A stretch of 64,000 bases of DNA from Glaciimonas sp. (GCA_012927585.1 JABBOY010000035.1:124001-188000), one strand, 5' to 3'. Counted from the stretch's first letter, positions 8,008 to 16,564 are shown. Translations and numbers: made by a program. Notes: generated from the sequence alone by a model not told the origin.

Positions 8008-9000
8008 ATGCCTCAAAATCTAATATTGAAGCTTGCCGAGTGGATAAGTGCAGATCCTGATGATGTAACCGGCATACGAAATCTAAAGATAAAGATCGAT
8101 TTTTTAAGTCAGGTCCTTTACAAGGAATATCGACCAACAATGGCGGGAGTTAATGGCGAGTTTCAGTTCAGACTCGCCAAGTGGATTGGGTCCGCCACAT
8201 CTGATGACCACAAAAAACTTATGTTTTTATTGTTAGAACATTTATTTTTTGTGGGGAAAAATGAGTTCGATTCTTTATATCTTACCGCCTATAGTCGTCA
8301 CATTGCAACGTGGTTGTTGGTGGAAGGACAAATTGATTTCACAGCCCCTGATGCTAAAGATCAAGTTCGCGCCGCACGGGATTCAACCTTATTTTCCGCC
8401 GTTACCGATAGTTTTAATATCGGCGATTTTTTAAGGATTAACAGCATACAGGGTGCAGAATTTCGTTTTGTGTGGGAACAAGCAATCAAAGTAAATTGGG
8501 ATCCCGTCGAATTTGAACGAGTCGCAATGGCAGGTAAGAATCGCATAGTGTTGCTAGAGGATTTTGTTGGAAGCGGAAGCCAAATGGAGCGAGCCGTTAG
8601 AACAGCATGTACATTGCCGGGCGCACCGGAAGTATTGTTATGCCCGCTAATAATTTGCCCCGCAGGAGCAATTCTGGCTAAAAATCTAGTGCAAGAATAT
8701 ACGAATCTTACATTCAAGCCAGTATTGGAACTCAATTCGACTGATTTTGTTCAACGTATCAGCGAGCCCGGAGAGCCAGCAATATTTAGTGAATTTCGAA
8801 TTTTGGTTGAGGCGTTGCATACGAAAATAGCGGGAAGTCAAGATTGGACTCAAGACTACGGCCCGTATGGTTACGGAGGAACAGGCGGCTTAATTGTCAA
8901 ATATGATAATACGCCTGATAACACCCTTCCAATTTTGCATCACGCATCGAACACTCCATGGCATCCATTATTCTTAAGAAATTCGAGGTTAGCGGAATGA
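8008..9000 (+). CDS. phosphoribosyltransferase-like protein (PRTase-CE type), candidate conflict effector
   Basis: The 330-residue protein has a mostly helical N-terminal half. Then comes the sequence RIVLLEDFVGSGSQ (residues about 180-192), which fits the PRPP-binding loop of type I phosphoribosyltransferases: two acidic residues, then a small G/S/T-rich turn. A strand-helix stretch EVLLCPLIICPAGA follows. Fold and position next to a P-loop ATPase recall the PRTase-CE family described in silico in bacterial conflict systems. Substrate unknown. Its ATG follows the methyltransferase stop with no gap, and its TGA overlaps the ATPase ATG (ATGA), so the genes are translationally coupled. Confidence 0.6.
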   Translation: MPQNLILKLAEWISADPDDVTGIRNLKIKIDFLSQVLYKEYRPTMAGVNGEFQFRLAKWIGSATSDDHKKLMFLLLEHLFFVGKNEFDSLYLTAYSRHIATWLLVEGQIDFTAPDAKDQVRAARDSTLFSAVTDSFNIGDFLRINSIQGAEFRFVWEQAIKVNWDPVEFERVAMAGKNRIVLLEDFVGSGSQMERAVRTACTLPGAPEVLLCPLIICPAGAILAKNLVQEYTNLTFKPVLELNSTDFVQRISEPGEPAIFSEFRILVEALHTKIAGSQDWTQDYGPYGYGGTGGLIVKYDNTPDNTLPILHHASNTPWHPLFLRNSRLAE

Positions 9001-11051
9001 GTGTAAATCAAAACCCTTTTGTCGATTTATATGTCACGGAAAACATATCATCTGACACATTCGTTAAAGTATTCAGTACAACTTTATTAGAAGAAGCTGA
9101 TACATTAGCTCTTTATCAACCAGGCAATGTGATGCTGGTTGGCTTGCAAGGATCGGGTAAAACCGCTTTGCTGAACCTATTGAAACCCGATGTATTTATT
9201 GCTTATCGGGCAGCACAAGTTAAATGGCCATTGCCGGATCATTGCGCGAAGTTTATTTCTGCAGGGATAAACCTATCAAAGAGTGGAGCGCTAGCGTTCG
9301 GTCAAAGGGCGATAGAGCCAGAAAAGGGAAGCGATGAATTGCGGTATGCACTATTTTTTGGTGACTTTTTGAACTATTGGTTAGTCGACGATTTACTTCA
9401 GAGTATAGAGATTTTATACAACACGAAGGTTGAGGGCGTGAGTGACTTTTTAGGTATCGACGCTCATTCATATAAGCTTGACGCTCTTGCTAGGGAATTG
9501 GCGGGCAAAAAGTGCTGGTCTTCAGCACTTAAAAACGTTGGAAGTTATGGCGACCTGCGCCAAGCGCTAGAAGATAGAATTACCGCCTATAGAGATTATC
9601 TGAACTATAACTCTGATGAGCTGCCGGTCGAAATAAGAAGTTCTAAGTCTGACATTGGTGAGCCGATAAGCGTCACTGTCGACGTGCTAAGACAATTGCA
9701 AATAATACCAGTAGATTTGCCAGTGCTGATTAGAATCGACCAGTTTGAAGACTTACTTGGACTGGAAGAATCAAGCACGAAGCCATTAAAGGTCGGATAT
9801 CGCGCAGTCGTATATAAATTACTGGGGACTCGGGATTCTCGTGTGTCCTATCGAGTTGGAGCAAGGCCATATGCAATACAGCAAGATTTACGGATGTTGG
9901 GAACGAATTCAGCCTTGGAAGAGCGTCGAAATTTCTTCACGGTCGATATTGATCGTATTTTACGTCGAACCGAACACTCTAGAGGTATTTTCCCGCGATT
10001 CGTGGAAGATGTCTTTCAACGACGTTTAATCGCAGCAAACTATGCAATTTCCGGTCATAAGAAGACGCTTCTTTCATTTGTATTCGGCTCCAAAGGAAGT
10101 CCCGAGGAGCGTGCAAAAAACTACGTAAAAGTGCCTGGTGAGGGAGTCGTTCAACTTGAAGATGACTGGCCGAAAAGCACGGTCGACTTTTTGCTTGACC
10201 TGTCAAAAACCGATCCTTTGTCAGCAAAATTGGGGGAAGCGTGGCTTCGCCAACAAATCCATCGCTTCAAGAAAAAAGCTATAGATATAACCGAAAAACC
10301 TTGGGATTCAGTAGCCCGAAGATGGTGGCGTAAAGAACGTATTGACCACGCGTTGTTACAAATAGCTGCGTCTCGCAGGCAACGTATGATTTGGTCTGGG
10401 GACAGCGACATCCTGTCGCTTTCAGGTGGCAACATCTTCATTTTTTTAAGTATTTGCCAATTTATTTGGGCCGAACATCTTCGATCTGGAGTGTCGCCCT
10501 CTTCCGATTTACCGCAAATATTGTCTCCGGTATTACAAGACTTAGGGATTCAACAAGCGAGCGAGTACTGGTATCGTAAGCTTCGCGCTGACCCAAACGG
10601 TGGAGACGACCGATATCGGTTCATAAATGTGCTGGCATTTGAGCTTCGGGCAAAGATGCGTGATGACAAAAGAATGTCATACCCGGGCGCAAATGGTTTC
10701 TCTTTGTCAGACAGCGACTTGGGCTCGGATCCAAATATTGATATTTTTCTAGATTTGTGTGCCGCATATGGCGCTTTGACGGTGTCAAGACATACCCCAA
10801 AGACGGTGTCCCGCGGAGAAAGTAAAAAATGGTATTTATTTCCAATTTTGTCGCCTTACTTTCAGTTACCAGTTGCACATACGAAGGAGCCCCTTTATTC
10901 GAATTTGGTCCAAGTTCTTGGATGGGTCGCCAAGGCTAAAATTATTTTCCGAACCTCACCCGAGAAGAATTCGCACTCTTTATCTCCCATTGGTCTTAAT
11001 GACCCTGTCCAAATGACTCTTTTTCCTCCATCGCTCAAGGACGTACGATGA
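8997..11051 (+). CDS. P-loop ATPase of a candidate defence operon (ORC/CDC6- or STAND-like)
   Basis: The 684-residue protein begins NPFVDLYVTENIS and reaches a Walker A motif GLQGSGKT at residues 49-56. A Walker B-like strand LPVLIRIDQFEDL has D248 and E251, and SYRVGARPYA a little later could supply a sensor arginine. The C-terminal ~300 residues are mixed helical without membrane segments. This layout fits the ORC/CDC6-like NTPases known beside PRTase-CE proteins, where they are proposed as sensors or switches. I chose the ATG at 8997, in an ATGA overlap with the upstream stop, over an earlier in-frame codon. The stop overlaps the next ATG in the same way. Confidence 0.7.
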   Translation: MSVNQNPFVDLYVTENISSDTFVKVFSTTLLEEADTLALYQPGNVMLVGLQGSGKTALLNLLKPDVFIAYRAAQVKWPLPDHCAKFISAGINLSKSGALAFGQRAIEPEKGSDELRYALFFGDFLNYWLVDDLLQSIEILYNTKVEGVSDFLGIDAHSYKLDALARELAGKKCWSSALKNVGSYGDLRQALEDRITAYRDYLNYNSDELPVEIRSSKSDIGEPISVTVDVLRQLQIIPVDLPVLIRIDQFEDLLGLEESSTKPLKVGYRAVVYKLLGTRDSRVSYRVGARPYAIQQDLRMLGTNSALEERRNFFTVDIDRILRRTEHSRGIFPRFVEDVFQRRLIAANYAISGHKKTLLSFVFGSKGSPEERAKNYVKVPGEGVVQLEDDWPKSTVDFLLDLSKTDPLSAKLGEAWLRQQIHRFKKKAIDITEKPWDSVARRWWRKERIDHALLQIAASRRQRMIWSGDSDILSLSGGNIFIFLSICQFIWAEHLRSGVSPSSDLPQILSPVLQDLGIQQASEYWYRKLRADPNGGDDRYRFINVLAFELRAKMRDDKRMSYPGANGFSLSDSDLGSDPNIDIFLDLCAAYGALTVSRHTPKTVSRGESKKWYLFPILSPYFQLPVAHTKEPLYSNLVQVLGWVAKAKIIFRTSPEKNSHSLSPIGLNDPVQMTLFPPSLKDVR

Positions 11052-12088
11052 TTCGCAAGAGTTTTAGGCCGTGGGGTGCGCTCAATTGGATGCTTCCACG
11101 TTATCCAAATGCACGCTGGGCTTTCATAGGTTCGGCTGCAATGGAGGATCGTTGTTTAGCCGCCAGACAAATGTTAAATGATCATAACGCAAATGGAGCC
11201 TCGTTTATTTTTCGAATTCAAGACGGCTTCTCTCGTTTTACCGATGAAGTTGAGCGCAAAACAAACGTTAATCAAGATTTTTTTATCCAGTTGGGTGTGC
11301 AACCAGCCGAAATAAAAAATTATGAATTGCTGGGTCGCGACGGAAACATTTTCGCGGATATCAACACATTCCTAAATACCGTTACTGAGTCAAACTTGGT
11401 GATAGATATTTCATGCCTGCCGAAAAAAATATTTTTCTTATTAATTCGTCTAGCGTTAGAAACCCCAGGCAATATACGGAATATTCTGGTTACTTACACT
11501 GAGCCGATGACATACTGTACTGAACCTTTGGCGGAAAACCCAAGCAATTGGGCTCCGTTGCCGGGATTTTTATCTCCACGGCCAGAACCGACAAACAAAT
11601 GCGTGATTATCGGACTAGGCTATGAACCATTGGGGCTTCCAGAACTGTATAGCTCTGGTCTTTTCAAAAATTCCGATATCCGTTTGGTTTTTCCATTTCC
11701 GGCCAAACCAAGCAGTGTTTCGCGCAATTGGGAATTTGCCCGTTTGTTAGAACCTGTGCCAGGTCATGCATCAAGGAATATCGAACGCGTTGACCCGCTC
11801 AACGTTCCAGATTTATTTGATAAACTGGCGGCGATAACGGGTGCAGGATCAACACATTCAATTTTGGCGCCGTTTGGACCGAAACCGATGTCATTAGCTA
11901 TGTGCCTATTTGCGTCCGCTTATAGCAAACGAACACAGCGTCCAGCGGTATACTATACTCAGCCAACGGTATATAACCCCGAGTACTCTCAAGGTGTAAA
12001 ACAAATAAATGGAGTTTCTAGCGTTTTTGGTTATTGTGTTCGCTTAAATGGTACAAACCTATACACAGATCCAGAAGCAATTTTGTAA
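11048..12088 (+). CDS. unknown alpha/beta protein, fourth gene of the candidate defence operon
   Basis: I do not recognise this 346-residue family with certainty. The pattern suggests two Rossmann-like alpha/beta halves. The first covers about residues 20-150, with strands ARWAFIGSA and SNLVIDISCLPKK. The second runs from about residue 183 to 300, with CVIIGLGYEP, DIRLVFPFP and HSILAPFGPKP. No signal peptide or membrane span is visible. Such folds can bind nucleotides or nucleotide-derived signals, which would suit a sensor or effector, but this is inference. It is the last gene of the block; its ATG overlaps the ATPase stop (ATGA), which argues for fixed stoichiometry. Confidence 0.6.
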   Translation: MIRKSFRPWGALNWMLPRYPNARWAFIGSAAMEDRCLAARQMLNDHNANGASFIFRIQDGFSRFTDEVERKTNVNQDFFIQLGVQPAEIKNYELLGRDGNIFADINTFLNTVTESNLVIDISCLPKKIFFLLIRLALETPGNIRNILVTYTEPMTYCTEPLAENPSNWAPLPGFLSPRPEPTNKCVIIGLGYEPLGLPELYSSGLFKNSDIRLVFPFPAKPSSVSRNWEFARLLEPVPGHASRNIERVDPLNVPDLFDKLAAITGAGSTHSILAPFGPKPMSLAMCLFASAYSKRTQRPAVYYTQPTVYNPEYSQGVKQINGVSSVFGYCVRLNGTNLYTDPEAIL

Positions 12089-12339
12089 ATAATTTTCTGA
12101 ATCTTCATTACCCAAAGACCGGCGGCAGTAATACACAGGAAATCGTGTTCACTGGCTCGCATGCCACCAGTCGATAATCAGGGTTAGGCGGCTCACTGAA
12201 TTACATAGTGGGCTTGTTCGTTTTTCTGGTAAGAATTACCAAGTAAACGCTACGCCTCTTTTTCTGTGACTTCAATTCTTAGTGCTTGTGGTATATCTAA
12301 GCGCGAAAATGCTGTCCTACATACTCCGTTCCTCTGAAT
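12089..12339. other. spacer after the four-gene operon
   Basis: No gene or clear terminator is visible. A short inverted repeat CTGG...CCAG around 12155-12173 is too weak to call. Confidence 0.35.
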
Positions 12340-13116
12340 ATGAAAATCGAAAAAGCTTACAGTACTGATGTGTCCGAGGTGATTGATGTCGAAACCGCTT
12401 ACGATTTGTATTGGGGTGGGAAAATCGACGACAAGCGCAACTTTGAGTGCATCTTCTCCGATTGCGACGGGCCAATCACAGCTGCAAACCTTGATCGGTT
12501 GCGACATGACATGTTTGTTGATCCTTATTACAGGAAGTCCAGCATTCACTCCAAAGCTTGTAGCACTGACACCGAAAGCAAGCACGCGCAGTCATCGACG
12601 GATGACGACGCGCATGGACGACCTCGTGTTCACAAAAGCAATGCACTTGCAGACATATTTGGGTTAAACCGGCCGCTATCACACACTATATTGGTTTCAA
12701 CAACTAGTTCAACGGACGTGAACACCAACCCGCTGGTCGTCAAGAAGCGGAAAAAACAAGATGCCAGTACGGGCGAACCAAGAGCGTCAACGCATTATTC
12801 ACTACTGGCGTTTGTCAGCAAATACCACCGATACAGAAGCCAAGAGATCGACGACACTAAATTTATCAATATCAAGGGTCACAACATCGCCTATGCGGAC
12901 ATGTTCGTTCCTGTTGATGCTCAGCCGATCGAAGAACTTTCTGAATTTCCACGCGTCTATTTTGGCAGGGCTTACGTTGATGAGAAGCCGAACGGTTACC
13001 GCATTGGATTCCTGGCTTCACTCACATTGAACTCCGTTACGCTGCGGCCGTCTCTATACATACCCGATGATCTGATTCAAAACGCATTCTCTCGCAACAT
13101 TGTTGGCGCTGATTGA
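12340..13116 (+). CDS. hypothetical protein with a CoiA-like N-terminal zinc-finger pattern
   Basis: The 258-residue protein has, at residues 35-75, the pattern F-x-C37-x4-C42, then DPYYRKSSIH70-x3-C74. This resembles the Cys/His cluster at the start of CoiA-like proteins, in which a zinc ribbon precedes a nuclease-like domain. Here I see no clear nuclease motif (no convincing D-x-ExK). The middle is low-complexity and charged, and the C-terminal ~110 residues form a separate beta-rich domain. It lies between the candidate defence operon and the insertion sequences and may be another accessory or defence-related gene. The ribosome site is weak, so the start is uncertain. Confidence 0.5.
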   Translation: MKIEKAYSTDVSEVIDVETAYDLYWGGKIDDKRNFECIFSDCDGPITAANLDRLRHDMFVDPYYRKSSIHSKACSTDTESKHAQSSTDDDAHGRPRVHKSNALADIFGLNRPLSHTILVSTTSSTDVNTNPLVVKKRKKQDASTGEPRASTHYSLLAFVSKYHRYRSQEIDDTKFINIKGHNIAYADMFVPVDAQPIEELSEFPRVYFGRAYVDEKPNGYRIGFLASLTLNSVTLRPSLYIPDDLIQNAFSRNIVGAD

Positions 13117-13222
13117 ATATTGACCCAGGGCCGGTCGCTGATTTTTGGATCAGCAATTGTGGATAAGTGTACCAAATAGCTGGTTTTTGACGCTCTCCTT
13201 TTCCATTGTTCCCCGCGTTGGC

Positions 13223-13450
13223 TCAGAACGGCTCGTCAGGTGGTGTTGCTTTGCCTCCCTTGTGTGTTTGCTCCCGGGATTTGATGCGCGACTTCGCGGC
13301 CATGCTGCTGTGCTGAAACCGGTACGACTCGTTGCCGGTCTCCACGATATGGCAGTGGTGGGTGAGCCGGCCCAATAGCGCCGTCGTCATCTTGGCGTCT
13401 CCAAACACGCTCGACCATTCAGAGAAACTCAGGTTGGTGGTGATGACCAT
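13223..13450 (-). pseudogene. istB: istB C-terminal fragment (IS21-family helper ATPase), truncated
   Basis: The minus strand encodes [18 protein letters not shown] and [17 protein letters not shown], the characteristic C-terminal end of IstB, the ATPase that assists IS21-family transposition. The rest of the gene, including the Walker motifs, is missing. The fragment begins exactly where the IS3-family element starts at 13451, and no istB sequence continues on the other side of that element. So insertion was accompanied or followed by deletion. Non-functional remnant. Confidence 0.85.
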
Positions 13451-13506
13451 TAAAGTGGACCCCACTGTCCAGACAAATATTTACCGAGTTTAAGATAGTG
13501 CCCTGC

Positions 13507-14403
13507 TCACACACCAGCTGCATGGCGCTGTCCCAATTCTTTTGCGCTGGATACATCATCCTCTGTGGAGCGTAGCGCAACAGTGGATGATGTATCCAGC
13601 GCGCCGCCAAATTTATCCACAATCTTCGCACCGCCACCGACTGCCGTCCGGTACACCACGTCTGGCGTTTGGTAGTCCAGCGATTGATGCCGCCTTTCCT
13701 CGTTGTAAAACAGGAAGTAGTGCGTCAGCCCTATCAGCAGGTCCTGCACGCTTTCGTATTTCTTCAAATACACATCTTCATACTTCACCGTCCGCCACAG
13801 CCGCTCGACAAAAATGTTGTCCAGCGCACGGCCCCGCCCATCCATGCTGATGGTGATGCGATTCCTGATCAGTACGCCGGTGAAACTGTCGCTGGTGAAT
13901 TGCGATCCCTGGTCTGAATTGAATATCTCCGGCGCACCGTAATCCTGGATCGCTTGTTCCAGGCAGTCCACGCAGAATCCCGCGTCCATCGTATTCGACA
14001 ACCGCCAGGACAGTACTTTGCGGCTGTACCAGTCGATGACGGCAACCAGATACACGAAGCCGTGCGCCAGCCGGATGTAGGTGATGTCGGTACTCCATAC
14101 CTGGTTGGGGCGAATGATCTCGACACCCCGCAACAGGTACGGATAAATCTTGTGCTGCGGATGGGGCTTGCTCGTATTGGGTCCGGGCGCCATGCCTGCC
14201 AGTCCCAGCTTTTGCATCAGCCGCTGCACCCGCTTGCGATTAACTGCATGTCCGCATCCGTACAAATAGGCTGTCATGCGCCGCGTACCGTAAAACGGGT
14301 GCCGCGTGTACTCTTCATCGAGCAATTGCAGCAGCATCCGGTCAAGTTCGCGAACGTCTTTCTGCAGACGCCTTTTCTTGTCATACACGACTGAGCGTGT
14401 CAC
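13507..14403 (-). CDS. IS3-family transposase OrfB (DDE integrase domain)
   Basis: The frame encodes a retroviral-type integrase core: an HHPFYGTRRM-like helix region (here TRHPFYGTRRM), the first catalytic aspartate in WSTDITYI, the second in NSDQGSQFTS, and the glutamate in NIFVERLWRTVKYE. The GTG at 14403 is a formal start, but the frame stays open back to the A8 run at 14491-14498. The active enzyme is therefore probably an OrfAB fusion made by -1 frameshifting. The last ~45 residues lie partly inside a 23-bp near-perfect inverted repeat (13544-13602), so the C-terminus may be abnormal. Confidence 0.9.
   Translation of the reverse strand: MTRSVVYDKKRRLQKDVRELDRMLLQLLDEEYTRHPFYGTRRMTAYLYGCGHAVNRKRVQRLMQKLGLAGMAPGPNTSKPHPQHKIYPYLLRGVEIIRPNQVWSTDITYIRLAHGFVYLVAVIDWYSRKVLSWRLSNTMDAGFCVDCLEQAIQDYGAPEIFNSDQGSQFTSDSFTGVLIRNRITISMDGRGRALDNIFVERLWRTVKYEDVYLKKYESVQDLLIGLTHYFLFYNEERRHQSLDYQTPDVVYRTAVGGGAKIVDKFGGALDTSSTVALRSTEDDVSSAKELGQRHAAGV
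13544..13602. repeat. long near-perfect hairpin inside the end of orfB
   Basis: The 23-bp arms at 13544-13566 and 13580-13602 differ at one position (18 bp perfect at the outer part) and flank a 13-bp loop. It lies inside the coding frame about 40 bp before the orfB stop. It is not one of the terminal inverted repeats of the element. Confidence 0.8.
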
Positions 14404-14471
14404 CGCCAGCAGCAGGCATTGCGTCGATAGCGCCAGCGCATCACCCGACGAGATCCATGCCTGTCGTTCTT

Positions 14472-14765
14472 CTACAGGCCGATCCCAGACTTTTTTTTAA
14501 GCCAGTCGAGCTCCATGTTGAGTTGCCCGATCTTCGCGTACAGCCGGTCCGGGTCGTTCTGGGCATTCACCGGTTTCGGGCCACGCTTGCCTTCAAACAG
14601 GCTGCCTGCATGCTCCAGCAATTCCTTTTTCCATTGGCCAACCTGCGTCGGGTGAACGCCATACTCCTGGGCGATCTCATTGATCGTCTTCATGCCCTTG
14701 GCCGCTTCCAGTGCAACCTTGGCTTTTTGCACCCCTGTGAAAACTTTCCGTTTGCTTTCGCTCAC
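14472..14765 (-). CDS. IS3-family transposase OrfA (helix-turn-helix)
   Basis: The 97-residue protein has the OrfA layout: RKVFTGVQKAKVALEAAKG, a helix-turn-helix (INEIAQEYGVHPTQVGQWKKE), and a C-terminal leucine-rich helix ending DWLKKK. It binds the element ends. The lysine codons lie in an A8 run (14491-14498), and a shift of -1 there joins it to orfB, as is usual for this family. Read without the shift it stops five codons later. Confidence 0.9.
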   Translation of the reverse strand: MSESKRKVFTGVQKAKVALEAAKGMKTINEIAQEYGVHPTQVGQWKKELLEHAGSLFEGKRGPKPVNAQNDPDRLYAKIGQLNMELDWLKKKSGIGL

Positions 14766-14949
14766 TGCCTGCCTCTTCTTTTCATCACAGGGCCAGCTTA
14801 ATCTCTTGTCCGGATTTCGGGGTCCACTTTAAGGAGTATGCTTAAAAATACCAATATTACCGCATATAAATAAAGCGAACTTAAAAAATACTAATGAGTG
14901 TATAAGAAATTACCAAAAATTATCTGGATAGGGCGCCAACTATCCTGCA

Positions 14950-15663
14950 TCAATCAAATTGTTTCCTGAAAGTCTCAAACTGCTCGGTCAGCCAGTCGAC
15001 CTCACGACGCAGACGTACCACTTCCTCCTCCAGATGTCCAACACGATCATGCCGCGACGAATCGACAATCACACTTCCCGAGACAAAACCAGCCACAGTT
15101 TCTTGGCGCGTTAAAACGTCTTCCCCGGACAGCAAATGTGCGTAGCGAGATTCTTTGGTACCGGGTGCTTTAGGCAGACAGGCGACCAGGGGCGGGAACT
15201 TATCCATCAGGAACTGCAATCCTGACTCAACTTCGGCAATCGTGGAAAAATCATAGTGCCGCACGCTGCGGGCGCGGATTTCACCGGCGGTTTGAATTCC
15301 GCGCAACATCAGTTGGGTAAGAATTGCCAGCTTGTTTTGCTCCAGCAGCCATACCATACGCAAGCGATGTTCATATTTCGACACCCGCGCCCCTGCTTGG
15401 CGCACCTCTGCCACAAATTTCCTTTGCATCAGACGCTGCAAGATATCTTGCACTGCACTCTCGGAAATAGACATTACCGGATCGCGGCTCGAGAGCTGAT
15501 TGCAGCCATTGACTAGTGCATTAAGCGATAACGGGTAATTATCCGGCGTCAGCGCCTCTTTTTCAGCCAGAACAGCCAACACTCTGATTTCGAAAACATC
15601 CAGCAAATGGGCAGCGTCAGGATTCCTTTCGGCCACACCGTAGGTATTCAATTGCGTATCCAA
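14950..15663 (-). CDS. YceH family protein (DUF480)
   Basis: The 237-residue protein matches YceH/DUF480: EIRVLAVLAEKEALTPDNYPLSLNALVNGCNQLSSRDPV near the start, followed by tandem winged-helix-like domains and a C-terminal coiled coil (VGHLEEEVVRLRREVDWL). The family function is unknown; the winged helices suggest nucleic-acid or regulatory binding. The start is a TTG behind a GAGGG site; no in-frame ATG gives a complete N-terminus. It lies 10 bp after cysE and is probably co-transcribed. This is the first core-type gene after the accessory region. Confidence 0.88.
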   Translation of the reverse strand: MDTQLNTYGVAERNPDAAHLLDVFEIRVLAVLAEKEALTPDNYPLSLNALVNGCNQLSSRDPVMSISESAVQDILQRLMQRKFVAEVRQAGARVSKYEHRLRMVWLLEQNKLAILTQLMLRGIQTAGEIRARSVRHYDFSTIAEVESGLQFLMDKFPPLVACLPKAPGTKESRYAHLLSGEDVLTRQETVAGFVSGSVIVDSSRHDRVGHLEEEVVRLRREVDWLTEQFETFRKQFD

Positions 15664-15673
15664 TTTGGCACCC

Positions 15674-16423
15674 TCATTCCACTAGTTTGTTCATTTGATC
15701 TGAATTGAATTTTTCTGAATCGGGAGCACTATCGCATGCAATCCCGGCGGACTTCAGCGCTGCCATCATCTTCTCGATCTGATGTTCTTGCGCTGCCGCG
15801 TTGTTAATCAATCCATGCAGCGCCTTAGATAGGGGGTCATCCCCATTCGGCGTAATACCATATGCCGCAAACATGCGAGCTGCCGACTCTTCCTTGGACT
15901 CCGGTACGCTTTTTTCAATGATGCGAGCAGGGTTGCCAACCGCCGTTGCGCCCGCGGGTATTGCCTTCACTACGACGGCATTCGAACCTACCTTGGCATT
16001 TTCGCCTACAGTAAAATTACCCAAGACTTGCGCTCCGGCGCCAATAATGACACCTTTTGCAAGCGTCGGATGGCGTTTGACACCCTTGTACAGCGAAGTC
16101 CCGCCTAGTGTTACTCCTTGATAAATTGTGCAATCGTCACCGATTTCGGCTGTTTCACCGATCACCACACCAAAGCCGTGATCAATGAAAACGCGGCGCC
16201 CGATAACAGCTCCGGGGTGAATTTCGATACCGGTGAAAATGCGTGCGATATGCGATATAAAGCGTCCTAGCCATTTCAGATCATGCGTCCAGCACCAGCG
16301 CGCCCAACCATGTGCAACGATTGCATGCAGGCCTGGATAGCAAGTCACAACCTCCCAAGCATTGCGTGCCGCTGGGTCGTGCGCAATAATATTGCGAATA
16401 TCTTCTCGAAGGTTGCTAAACAT
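15674..16423 (-). CDS. cysE: serine O-acetyltransferase
   Basis: The enzyme makes O-acetylserine from serine and acetyl-CoA, the first committed step of cysteine synthesis in the cytoplasm. The 249-residue protein has the short CysE form: an N-terminal helical domain ([11 protein letters not shown]) and a left-handed beta helix of hexapeptide repeats with the acetyltransferase signature [23 protein letters not shown] and GGTSL. I chose the ATG at 16423 (MFSNLREDI). The C-terminal tail, which usually binds cysteine synthase and mediates feedback inhibition, is extended here. Confidence 0.93.
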   Translation of the reverse strand: MFSNLREDIRNIIAHDPAARNAWEVVTCYPGLHAIVAHGWARWCWTHDLKWLGRFISHIARIFTGIEIHPGAVIGRRVFIDHGFGVVIGETAEIGDDCTIYQGVTLGGTSLYKGVKRHPTLAKGVIIGAGAQVLGNFTVGENAKVGSNAVVVKAIPAGATAVGNPARIIEKSVPESKEESAARMFAAYGITPNGDDPLSKALHGLINNAAAQEHQIEKMMAALKSAGIACDSAPDSEKFNSDQMNKLVE

Positions 16424-16564
16424 AAAAGTAGAAATACGTAGGCGAAAACGCGATATAACGTTTAAGGAGAAGATTTTCCGAACCATCAGATGGCGAATTC
16501 ACAACCGAAAGACTGAATGCCTCTTGTCCAAAGCTGGAATTGAATTTATGCCCTGTTTCGAAGC

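Larger units (their letters stand above)
13451..14831 (-). mobile_element. IS3-family insertion sequence
   Basis: The element is about 1.38 kb and is bounded by imperfect terminal inverted repeats (TAAAGTGGACCCC at the left; the complement of GGGGTCCACTTTA at the right). It carries orfA and orfB on the minus strand, joined by an A8 slippery run. No target-site duplication is seen: the flanks GACCAT and AGGAGT do not match. This suggests deletion or recombination after insertion. It interrupts an older istB fragment. Boundaries may be off by a few bases. Confidence 0.9.

Noticed and set aside
3428-14949. island bounded by a duplicated tRNA end
   Set aside because: I searched by eye for a second copy of the tRNA-Pro 3' end and did not find one, so no attachment sites are annotated.
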